In this document: positions 5,816 to 11,892 of the stretch, in pieces
Position numbering within the stretch: the first letter of the stretch is position 1
How the letters are laid out: the number at the start of each line of letters is the position of its first letter
Source of the DNA: Candidatus Saccharimonadota bacterium
Lineage (GTDB): Bacteria > Patescibacteriota > Saccharimonadia > Saccharimonadales > UBA4665
Assembly (NCBI GenBank): GCA_028289265.1
Contig: JAQGGU010000070.1
Location: 1 to 12,751 of the forward strand
DNA length: 12,751 bases
Direction: 5' to 3'
The notes under the pieces: model-generated
Database searches by the model: none
The model's input: the letters and a program-made list of their open reading frames with translations, nothing else
Told to the model about the DNA's origin: nothing
Program-made: the position numbers and the translations under genes

Positions 5816-6431
5816 ACTGCTCAAAAAGAAGCTTAGGATCGGGATTTACGCTGGCACCTTCGATCCGGTACATGCCGGACATATTTCTTTTGCGCTTCAG
5901 GCTAAAGATGCGGCCAAACTTGACCAGATTATCTTTATGCCCGAGCGGAGACCGAGGTATAAGCCCAGCGTTGAGCATTACGCGCATCGGGTGGCCATGC
6001 TCAAAGCGGCACTCGCGCCGCACCCTGACCTGGCTGTGATGGAGGTGGTCGATAGGCAGTTTACGGTTCGCCGTATGCTACCTCTCTTGGAGTCATTATT
6101 TCCAGGTGCAGAACTGGTATTCCTGATGGGGTCCGATACGGTCATGACATTGCCTTCCTGGCAGTATGCCGAGCGGCTTATGAGCAGGTGTGAGTTTGTG
6201 GTGGGGGTGCGATCAGAGCACCAGCATACGGCCGTCGAGCATAGCGTGTCCGAGTGGACGGTAGCACCGCCGGCACTCATGATCTTCGATAGTTACGCCC
6301 CACAGATATCTTCGTCGAAAGTTCGGCATGCTCTGAGGACTAATCAGTATGTAGAGGGTTTGCTGGCAAGCGTACGCCGTTACGCGAAGAGTGAATGGCT
6401 CTATGTTTCACCGGGAGTGAGTGTATCTTAG
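5808..6431 (+). CDS. nadD: Nicotinate-nucleotide adenylyltransferase
   Basis: A 207-aa nucleotidyltransferase with the signature GTFDPVHAGH at residues 16-25 (the HxGH motif that binds ATP phosphates) and ISSSKVR at 167-173 (the ISSTxIR motif). Between them are MPERRPRYKP and LMGSDTVMTLPSWQ, typical of NadD. The enzyme joins nicotinate mononucleotide and ATP to give deamido-NAD, an essential cytoplasmic step of NAD synthesis and salvage. The ATG at 5808 is preferred because GAGGGA lies about 10 bases upstream (5792-5797) and residue 16 then starts the motif, as in most homologues. A frame open from 5709 would add 33 residues unlike NadD. It overlaps the zinc-ribbon gene by 8 bp. A CoaD-like or other adenylyltransferase role is less likely. 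Confidence 0.88.
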   Translation: MSRLLKKKLRIGIYAGTFDPVHAGHISFALQAKDAAKLDQIIFMPERRPRYKPSVEHYAHRVAMLKAALAPHPDLAVMEVVDRQFTVRRMLPLLESLFPGAELVFLMGSDTVMTLPSWQYAERLMSRCEFVVGVRSEHQHTAVEHSVSEWTVAPPALMIFDSYAPQISSSKVRHALRTNQYVEGLLASVRRYAKSEWLYVSPGVSVS

Positions 6432-6565
6432 AAACTTCTTGCAAAGCATAAGCATTTGGTGCATAATGCGCCTATCATTGCCGACATGCGAGACTAGCGC
6501 AAGTGATACAAAAACATTAAAAAACAAAAATCAGCCTTGGTATAGCTAAGGTGTAGGGGAGTAAC
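6432..6565. promoter_or_regulatory. Intergenic stretch with leader hairpin before a 30-codon ORF
   Basis: An A-rich tract lies at about 6509-6532 (many AAAA runs). Then CCTTGGTATAGCTAAGG (6535-6551) folds into a 7-pair stem (two G-U) with loop ATA. It also contains a weak -10-like TATAGC (6541-6546). AGGGGAG (6555-6561) is an SD four bases before the ATG at 6566. Other -10-like hexamers (TATCAT, GATACA) occur, and none stands out. Confidence 0.35.
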
Positions 6566-6658
6566 ATGCCTGTAAAAGTTCAGGTCGTGGAAACCGAAGA
6601 TGTGCCTGTAATGGTCAATATTCGACGTCCCGCTTGGCAGGAATTCCTGCAGTATTAA
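6566..6658 (+). CDS. Candidate 30-aa small protein
   Basis: ATG at 6566, stop TAA at 6656-6658. It is supported by a strong SD (AGGGGAG, spacing 4) and by an intrinsic terminator that begins in its last codons. The product starts MPVKVQVVETEDVPVMVN, then IRRPAWQEFLQY. It has a beta-prone first half with repeated Val, and a basic-aromatic end. It has no cysteine, no membrane segment and no resemblance that I recognise. The next gene is convergent, so it is unlikely to be an attenuator leader. It may be a real small protein, or the terminal part of an otherwise noncoding small RNA. Confidence 0.5.
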   Translation: MPVKVQVVETEDVPVMVNIRRPAWQEFLQY

Positions 6659-6698
6659 ATAAAAATGAGCCTTATGCAGAGGCTCATTTTTATTTAAT
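6654..6698. terminator. Perfect bidirectional intrinsic terminator
   Basis: The 18-base arm 6654-6671 (ATTAAATAAAAATGAGCC) is the exact reverse complement of 6681-6698, with a 9-base loop that can shrink to 7. The A-rich left and T-rich right arms give a T-tract on either strand, so it serves both the 30-codon ORF and the convergent DsbA-like gene ending at 6713. Confidence 0.9.
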
Positions 6699-6712
6699 GC
6701 AAGTTGTCCCGC

Positions 6713-7420
6713 TTACTGGTCGGATTCAGTAGTGGTTGGAGTTGTTTCGGCTCCCGCCTCGGTCGAAGTGGTAGCGGCTGGTTTTTTTCCGGTCTTCTGC
6801 TCAATTGCCGCATCTATGATTTTACTGAATGCGTCTAGGCTCAGACCCGGACTGCTGATTTTCTTACCATCAATAAAGAACGTTGGCGTAGACTCGACCT
6901 TTAAGCGAGTGGCTTCCTTTAGGTCGGCTTGTACGCGGTCATTGACGAGGCTGCTTTTGAAGTCTGTCGTAAACTTCGGGACATCTAAGCCGAGTTGTTT
7001 CGCGTAAGCTTCAAAATCTTTCTGTGGATTTGAGCTGGGACTCCAGCTCTGCTGGTTCTGATACAGAAGATCATGCATTTCCCAGAACTTTCCTTGCAGA
7101 TCGGCTGCTTCGGCGGCTCGGGCGCTAGCTATGGCGTTCGGATGGGCCGTGTATATGGGGAAATTGCGGAACTGGAAGGTGATCTGATCTTTGTACTTTT
7201 CTTTAACCTGCTTGACGACAGGGAAGTACTGATAACAAGCCGGGCACTGGAAATCTCCGTATTCGACAAGCTTAACACCGCTCGTGCCTTCGCCGTATAC
7301 GTGGTTTGTGACAGTTCCATTGCCGCTTGGTGCGTTGGCTTTATTGTCGTTTGTTATAAAGAAGATTCCGCCCAGCACTGCTACTATAGCGACCAAGACA
7401 CCCCAAAACCGCTTATCCAT
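6713..7420 (-). CDS. DsbA-family thiol oxidoreductase, membrane-anchored
   Basis: A 235-aa protein with an N-terminal hydrophobic segment (about 5-23), a short linker, a thioredoxin-fold domain with active site C59-P-A-C62 after LVEYGDFQ, and the cis-proline loop STPTFFIDG (Pro179). The C-terminus is a Thr/Ala/Glu-rich tail (about 213-235). This is the Thioredoxin_4/DsbA-like type that introduces or reshuffles disulfides in exported proteins. The segment is probably a signal anchor: the n-region is short, and no lipobox cysteine or clear cleavage site is seen. SD AGGAGG lies at 7438-7433, 12 bases before the start, which is long. It is divergent from the CBS-domain gene and ends at a shared terminator. 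A partner for reoxidation (DsbB or VKOR) is not in the window. Confidence 0.9.
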   Translation of the reverse strand: MDKRFWGVLVAIVAVLGGIFFITNDNKANAPSGNGTVTNHVYGEGTSGVKLVEYGDFQCPACYQYFPVVKQVKEKYKDQITFQFRNFPIYTAHPNAIASARAAEAADLQGKFWEMHDLLYQNQQSWSPSSNPQKDFEAYAKQLGLDVPKFTTDFKSSLVNDRVQADLKEATRLKVESTPTFFIDGKKISSPGLSLDAFSKIIDAAIEQKTGKKPAATTSTEAGAETTPTTTESDQ

Positions 7421-7457
7421 ATTGTTTTACTTCCTCCTACTATATAATTAAGTATAC
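7421..7457. promoter_or_regulatory. Overlapping divergent promoters between dsbA-like and CBS-protein genes
   Basis: TATAAT (7443-7448, plus) and TATACT (7456-7451, minus) face away from each other within 14 bases. The minus transcript would have a leader of about 20-25 nt holding AGGAGG. The plus transcript would begin at, or within about three bases of, the ATG at 7458. Confidence 0.5.
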
Positions 7458-7508
7458 ATGACCAACCTGAAGCGTAGCACTAAAGTAACTGGAAACGTTA
7501 CGTTATGA
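7458..7508 (+). CDS. Candidate 16-aa leader peptide coupled to the CBS-domain gene
   Basis: The ORF MTNLKRSTKVTGNVTL starts 9 bases after TATAAT and ends in TGA at 7506-7508. That overlaps the ATG of the next gene (7505-7507) in an ATGA junction. The larger gene has no SD of its own in front of 7505 (CGTTACGTT). A leaderless small ORF would bring ribosomes to the junction. Its sequence shows no run of one amino acid, so attenuation is not indicated. Confidence 0.45.
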   Translation: MTNLKRSTKVTGNVTL

Positions 7509-8551
7509 ACGAATTTATAGCCGCATGTATGTTCCTTGGCTTGGCACTTTTTGGTGTCGCGCTTCGCAAAACCTACGATTACTTGCCTCGAAAAGAGCTG
7601 AAGCGCCAGGCCCGTGCTGGCGACCATGTGGCCAGCGTGTTGTACCGCGCGGTAGCCTATGGCCCGACGTTACGACTTTTTCTATGGTTGTTTATAGGTG
7701 TCACAGCCGCGCTCGGCTTTGTTTTATTCGTCCGGGTGGCACCGCCGCTGCTAGCGTTTCTGGCTGTGGCTGGCCTGCTGTGGTACGGCTTTGTTTGGAT
7801 GCCGACAGCCCGTATTTCCGGCATTGGCGCTAAGCTCGTCATATTTGTGACCCCAGCGATTGCTTGGGTATTGAATTATCTCCACCCATTATTTTATCGG
7901 TTGGCTGTATTGGTCCAGCCGCGCCGGGCGGGTATGTTCCATACCGGCTTATATGAAAGGGAGGACCTGGTCGAGCTCCTGGAGTTACAGCGCGGCCTTG
8001 CCGATAGCCGCATTACGAGTGCCGAAATTGACATGGCGATTCATGCTTTGACCTTTGGCGAACGCACGGTTAGTGAAATTATGATTCCGCGCAGGGTAGT
8101 GAAAATGGTTAGAGCCGATGACCTGATCGGCCCGGTCCTAATGGATGAATTGCACGAAAGTGGCCACTCGCGCTTCCCGGTATATGGCGAAACAAAGGAT
8201 ACTGTTGTAGGCACGCTGTACTTACGTGACCTTATTGACGTGAAGCATGGCGGCAAGGTGAGTGACGTAGCGCGTCCGGAAGTTTATTATATCCACGAAG
8301 ACCAAACGCTATACCAAGTGCTCCACGCTTTTATCAAAACCAAGCACCATTTATTTATTGTGGTGAATAGTTTTGAAGAGTACACCGGCATTGTCAGTAT
8401 CGAGGATGTGATTGAGCAGGTTATTGGGCACAAGATTGAAGATGAGTTCGACAGGTACGATGACATGCGCGCAGTCGCAAAACACCATGCCCAAAAGGAA
8501 CATGATTCACACAAACAAGTTCCCGAAACGGTGACAGAAGTGGTAGAATAG
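7505..8551 (+). CDS. CBS-pair membrane protein of the CNNM/CorC-like group
   Basis: A 348-aa protein. The first about 140 residues hold about four hydrophobic segments (near 4-20, 56-76, 79-98 and 108-132), with the cytosolic stretch RKELKRQARAGDHVASVLYR between the first two, as in DUF21/CNNM proteins. Then follows a CBS pair: MIPRR at 193-197 with HSRFPVYGETKDTVVGTLYLRDL, and the second repeat ending in GIVSIEDVIEQVIGHKIEDEFD (E300, D301; DEFD 313-316). The additional C-terminal CorC_HlyC domain (about 80 aa) of many homologues is missing; only a His/Lys/Glu-rich tail follows. Homologues are linked to magnesium or cobalt transport or efflux, and nucleotide binding by the CBS pair controls them. 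The substrate here is unknown. Translation may be coupled to a 16-codon ORF upstream. Confidence 0.82.
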   Translation: MNEFIAACMFLGLALFGVALRKTYDYLPRKELKRQARAGDHVASVLYRAVAYGPTLRLFLWLFIGVTAALGFVLFVRVAPPLLAFLAVAGLLWYGFVWMPTARISGIGAKLVIFVTPAIAWVLNYLHPLFYRLAVLVQPRRAGMFHTGLYEREDLVELLELQRGLADSRITSAEIDMAIHALTFGERTVSEIMIPRRVVKMVRADDLIGPVLMDELHESGHSRFPVYGETKDTVVGTLYLRDLIDVKHGGKVSDVARPEVYYIHEDQTLYQVLHAFIKTKHHLFIVVNSFEEYTGIVSIEDVIEQVIGHKIEDEFDRYDDMRAVAKHHAQKEHDSHKQVPETVTEVVE

Positions 8552-8593
8552 CCGTAATGTGTGATAGTAAGTACCGTTTGAATATGAGTCTAC

Positions 8594-8638
8594 GGGTCGG
8601 TAAGTAAAGTCCGGCAACTTTACTTATGTATTCGACCC
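8594..8638 (+). promoter_or_regulatory. Nested hairpin in the aspS leader
   Basis: TAAGTAAAGT (8601-8610) pairs perfectly with ACTTTACTTA (8617-8626) around loop CCGGCA. GGGTCG (8594-8599) pairs with CGACCC (8633-8638) outside an internal loop. No T-tract follows. It could be a leader RNA structure or a weak terminator for the upstream gene. It lacks the conserved T-box sequence expected for an aminoacyl-tRNA synthetase T-box. Confidence 0.55.
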
Positions 8639-8680
8639 AGCACAATCAGCCCGCTTACTAATTTATCCTAGGAGAAACAT

Positions 8681-10441
8681 ATGAGAACGTACGCTAAAGA
8701 CACCGTGAGCCGTGTCTCAGAGACAGTTACTGTAAAAGGCTGGGTAAACTCACGCCGCGACCACGGCGGCCTGATATTTATTGACCTTCGTGACCATACC
8801 GGTGTCCTCCAGTTGGTCATACAGCCAGATACAGAAGAAGCATTCAAGCTAGCAGAACAACTGCGCGATGAGTTTGTTATATCAGCCGAGGGAATTGTGC
8901 GCGAGCGCGACGAAAACCTGAAGAATCCGAACATTCCCACTGGCGGCATAGAAATTAAGGTGGATGGTCTACAGATTCTCAACCGGTCAGAGCCCCTGCC
9001 GATTCAGCTCCACGGCGACGCAATTGCCAGTGAAGACTTGCGCCTCAGGTATCGCTACTTGGATCTTCGCCGGCCGAAGATGCAAGATATGCTTCGCAAG
9101 CGTGCCACCATGTACAAGTACATGCGTGACTTTATGGAATCAAATGATTTTACTGAGGTTGCCACGCCTATCCTTGCAAACTCAAGCCCCGAAGGCGCTC
9201 GTGACTTCCTGATTCCTTCCCGTCTTCACCCAGGAAAGTTCTATGCCTTGCCGCAAGCCCCACAGCAGTTCAAGCAACTTTTGATGGTAGGTGGCGTACC
9301 GCGCTATTACCAGCTGGCGGCGTGTTTTCGCGACGAAGACCCACGGGCCGATCGCTTATATGGTGAGTTCTATCAGCTCGACCTTGAAATGGCATTCGTG
9401 GAAGATGGCGAGGAAGTACGCTCGCTCACTGAACCTCTTATCAAGCAGCTTGTAACAGAGTTTGCCGGCAAGAAACTATTATCTGAAGACATCCCACGCA
9501 TTCCATACGCCGAAGCTATGGAGAAGTACGGCTCAGACAAGCCTGACTTGCGATACGGCATGGAGCTTATTGATCTTTCCGAAGAGCTAAAGAACTCCGG
9601 CTTTGGTGTGTTCGCTGGCGCTATTTCCGGCGGTGGCTGCGTGAAGGCAATATGCGTTAAGGGCGCGTCTATCCTTAGTCGTTCACAAATCGACCAATTC
9701 ACTGAGATTGCCAAGAGCGAAGGAGCTGGCGGCCTGGCATACCTGACATATGAAAACGGGGAAGTAAAATCACCTATCGCTAAATTCTTAAGTGCCGAAG
9801 AGCTTGAAGCCATAAAGAACAAGCTAGGAGCCGAAGACGGCGACGTAGTATTCTTTGGCGCCGACAAACGTCCTGTCGTCAACAAAGTCCTCGGTAAATT
9901 GCGCGTAGAGTTTGCCGGCCACTTTGGCTTGAAAGACCCAAACACTATCGCCCTCTGCTGGATTGTCGATTTTCCATTTTACGAGCAGGACCTTGTTACT
10001 GGCCATCTGGATTTCGGGCACAACCCATTCTCAATGCCCAAGGGCGGCCTGGAAGCGCTTGAGCAAGAAGACAAACTCGCTATTGTTGCGGACCAGTACG
10101 ACATGGTTATGAACGGCTACGAAATCTGTTCCGGCGGTGTCCGTAATCACAACCCGGAAGTGCTTTACAAAGTATTTGAAGTGTTAGATTATTCAAAGGA
10201 GTACGTTGAGGAGCGCTTCGGTGCCATGATAAATGCCTTCAAATATGGCGCGCCGCCGCACGCAGGCTGTGCGTTTGGTGTGGACCGTATTTTCATGGAG
10301 CTGATGAGCGAAAGTAACATCCGCGAAATTGTGGCCTTCCCGAAGAACGGTTCCGGCGTAGACCTCATGATGAACTCGCCAAGCCAGGTCGACGAACCTC
10401 AGCTCAAAGAACTCCATATCCAACCAGTCAAAGAAGGATAA
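8681..10441 (+). CDS. aspS: Aspartyl-tRNA synthetase (bacterial type)
   Basis: A 586-aa class II synthetase of usual bacterial length. In order: OB-fold anticodon-binding domain (1-105, VKGWVNSRRDHGGLIFIDLRD); motif 1 region and SPEGARDF (about 140-185); motif 2 FRDEDPRADR (216-225); the bacterial GAD insertion domain (about 290-420, including EKYGSDKPDLRYG just before); and motif 3 GCAFGVDRI (529-537, Arg536). It charges tRNA-Asp in the cytoplasm. Residue His28 sits where E. coli AspRS has Leu; from memory, His there is linked to non-discriminating enzymes that also charge tRNA-Asn, but this is only inference. The motif 2 loop (RADRLYGEFYQLDLEM) is one residue longer than the usual RADRQPEFTQID. 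SD AGGAGA (8670-8675) lies five bases before the ATG. The HAD gene follows at once. Confidence 0.97.
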   Translation: MRTYAKDTVSRVSETVTVKGWVNSRRDHGGLIFIDLRDHTGVLQLVIQPDTEEAFKLAEQLRDEFVISAEGIVRERDENLKNPNIPTGGIEIKVDGLQILNRSEPLPIQLHGDAIASEDLRLRYRYLDLRRPKMQDMLRKRATMYKYMRDFMESNDFTEVATPILANSSPEGARDFLIPSRLHPGKFYALPQAPQQFKQLLMVGGVPRYYQLAACFRDEDPRADRLYGEFYQLDLEMAFVEDGEEVRSLTEPLIKQLVTEFAGKKLLSEDIPRIPYAEAMEKYGSDKPDLRYGMELIDLSEELKNSGFGVFAGAISGGGCVKAICVKGASILSRSQIDQFTEIAKSEGAGGLAYLTYENGEVKSPIAKFLSAEELEAIKNKLGAEDGDVVFFGADKRPVVNKVLGKLRVEFAGHFGLKDPNTIALCWIVDFPFYEQDLVTGHLDFGHNPFSMPKGGLEALEQEDKLAIVADQYDMVMNGYEICSGGVRNHNPEVLYKVFEVLDYSKEYVEERFGAMINAFKYGAPPHAGCAFGVDRIFMELMSESNIREIVAFPKNGSGVDLMMNSPSQVDEPQLKELHIQPVKEG

Positions 10442-10442
10442 G

Positions 10443-11213
10443 ATGAGCGGTATAAAACTAGTACTGACGGACTTTGATGGTACCGTCGTACAGTTTGGCA
10501 AACACGAGGTGTCGAATGAAGTACGCCAAGCAGTCGTGGCGTGCGAAAATCAAGGCATCAAAGTCGTAGCTGTTACGGGCCGCTATTTCCAGATGGCACA
10601 GCCGGTACTTGAAGTCCTGGGTTTCGATGATCTATGCATTTTTGATAATGGAGCGAGCATTATACATGCTCGGACTGGCGAACTTGTTTGGTCAAAATGG
10701 CTGGAAGTAGAGCAAGTCCAGCATGTCGCCCATATCCTCGCACCTAATAGCCGGTTAATAGACTATGATCCCGGGCACAATGAGCACGAGCCTGCTGATA
10801 ACGAATCAGAGTTGATAGATCAGATTGCTCAAGGAACCTCACACGTTTATAGCTTAGTAGAGATGAGCCATATAGATGAAACAATAGCCCGTTTATCTGA
10901 AGTGCCTGACGTTACTTTCTATACTGCAGCGAGCACACGCGGCGAAACAGACTGTCTGGGTATTCAAATCAATCACGCGCAGGCCGATAAGTATCATGGC
11001 GTTCACGCGCTCCGTAAGATCCTTGGTATTCCTAAAGAGCAAACGCTAGCCATAGGTGATGGTGACAATGACGTATCGCTATTTGAGAACGCCGGTATCC
11101 GTGTCGCCATGGGAAATGCCACCGAAAAGCTGAAGGCCGCTGCCGACCATATCGTAGCCACAGTCGATGACGATGGATTCGTAGAAGCCATGGAGCGTTT
11201 CGTTCTAAGATAG
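10443..11213 (+). CDS. Cof-like HAD superfamily phosphatase (subclass IIB)
   Basis: A 256-aa protein with HAD motif I DFDGT (D10, nucleophile; D12, acid/base), motif II TGR near residue 45, a cap domain between (about 80-180) and motif IV GDGDND (205-210) followed by VSLFENAGIRVAMGNA, the hallmark of Cof/SPP-type phosphatases. Such enzymes hydrolyse sugar phosphates, nucleotide or cofactor phosphates in the cytoplasm; the substrate cannot be read from sequence. The ATG lies one base after the aspS stop with AAGGA (10434-10438) upstream, so it is probably cotranscribed with aspS. The last nine bases overlap the convergent AlkA-like gene. A mannosyl-phosphate or other sugar-phosphate phosphatase role is possible. 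Confidence 0.87.
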   Translation: MSGIKLVLTDFDGTVVQFGKHEVSNEVRQAVVACENQGIKVVAVTGRYFQMAQPVLEVLGFDDLCIFDNGASIIHARTGELVWSKWLEVEQVQHVAHILAPNSRLIDYDPGHNEHEPADNESELIDQIAQGTSHVYSLVEMSHIDETIARLSEVPDVTFYTAASTRGETDCLGIQINHAQADKYHGVHALRKILGIPKEQTLAIGDGDNDVSLFENAGIRVAMGNATEKLKAAADHIVATVDDDGFVEAMERFVLR

Positions 11214-11831
11214 AGTAAGGGATTGCCAGACGTACCAGCTGGCGATGGACTCATATGGGTGCCAGTTATTCTTTTGAGCTATGGCCGCGATGTCTTTTGC
11301 TGTCGGCAGCGTCTCGAAATTATAGAGTTCACGGACACCGTTTTTGATGCCTAGATCGCCTACCGGCAGGACGTCCATGCGGCCCATACAAAATATCAGG
11401 AACATGTGCACTGTCCACTCGCCAATGCCTTTGACGGCAGTGAGTTCATTGATGACCTCGGCATTACTCAGGCGGTCGAATGTATCGAGTAAAATTTTGC
11501 CGTCTTTCACGTGCCTCGCAAGGTCATGGACGTAGGCCGCCTTGGCGCGTGAAAAACCAACGCTACGCAAACTGTCTTCGTCCATAGCGAGTATGGCTTC
11601 GGGTGAGGGAAATTCCCCGCTAAATAGTGCAACAAAACGTGCTTCAATAGCAGCGGCTGACTTTAGGCTGAGTTGTTGGCCGATGATGGACTGTACGAGT
11701 TCCTGGTAATAATTCTTGTGTGGTCGAAGCGGGCAGATGCCCACACGCTCAATAACCGCGCCGAGCACGGGATCATGTTTTGCAAGATGCTTAGCAGCAT
11801 TAGTAACGGTTTCATCATTTGCGAGAAGCAT
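11205..11831 (-). CDS. DNA-3-methyladenine glycosylase II-like (HhH-GPD) repair enzyme
   Basis: A 208-aa protein with the HhH-GPD core: NYYQELVQSIIGQQLS (about 40-55, the lead helix of the domain), the helix-hairpin-helix VKGIGEWT (133-140) and the catalytic Asp159 in LPVGDLG. This matches the AlkA/MAG subfamily of base excision repair enzymes, which cut out alkylated purines. It lacks the N-terminal domain of E. coli AlkA (282 aa) and any iron-sulfur cluster cysteines of Nth/MutY. The start at 11831 lies 6 bases after a minus-strand TATACT (11843-11838), so a leaderless transcript is probable; no SD is present. It is divergent from an RND-type gene and overlaps the convergent HAD gene by nine bases. 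Confidence 0.9.
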   Translation of the reverse strand: MLLANDETVTNAAKHLAKHDPVLGAVIERVGICPLRPHKNYYQELVQSIIGQQLSLKSAAAIEARFVALFSGEFPSPEAILAMDEDSLRSVGFSRAKAAYVHDLARHVKDGKILLDTFDRLSNAEVINELTAVKGIGEWTVHMFLIFCMGRMDVLPVGDLGIKNGVRELYNFETLPTAKDIAAIAQKNNWHPYESIASWYVWQSLTLS

Positions 11832-11892
11832 TCCTGTAGTATAAGGCTTTAATAGCTATCCTCTAACAGTGATCTTTGCTACCATTAGGGCA
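11832..11892. promoter_or_regulatory. Divergent promoters for alkA-like and RND genes, both placed for leaderless starts
   Basis: On the minus strand, TATACT (11843-11838) is followed by six bases and the alkA-like ATG. On the plus strand, TACCAT (11880-11885) is followed by seven bases (TAGGGCA) and the ATG at 11893. No SD is seen for either, apart from a weak AGGG too close to the second ATG. -35 boxes are not obvious. Confidence 0.5.

Noticed and set aside
7073..7447. 124-codon plus-strand ORF opposite the dsbA-like gene
   Set aside because: It is fully antisense to a clear DsbA-like protein; no SD and no family pattern.
8552..8680. T-box riboswitch before aspS
   Set aside because: The conserved T-box sequence and specifier stem are not present, only a nested hairpin.
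9373..9945. 190-codon minus-strand ORF opposite aspS
   Set aside because: It is antisense to well-conserved aspS codons and gives Ser/Pro-rich low-information protein without start signals.
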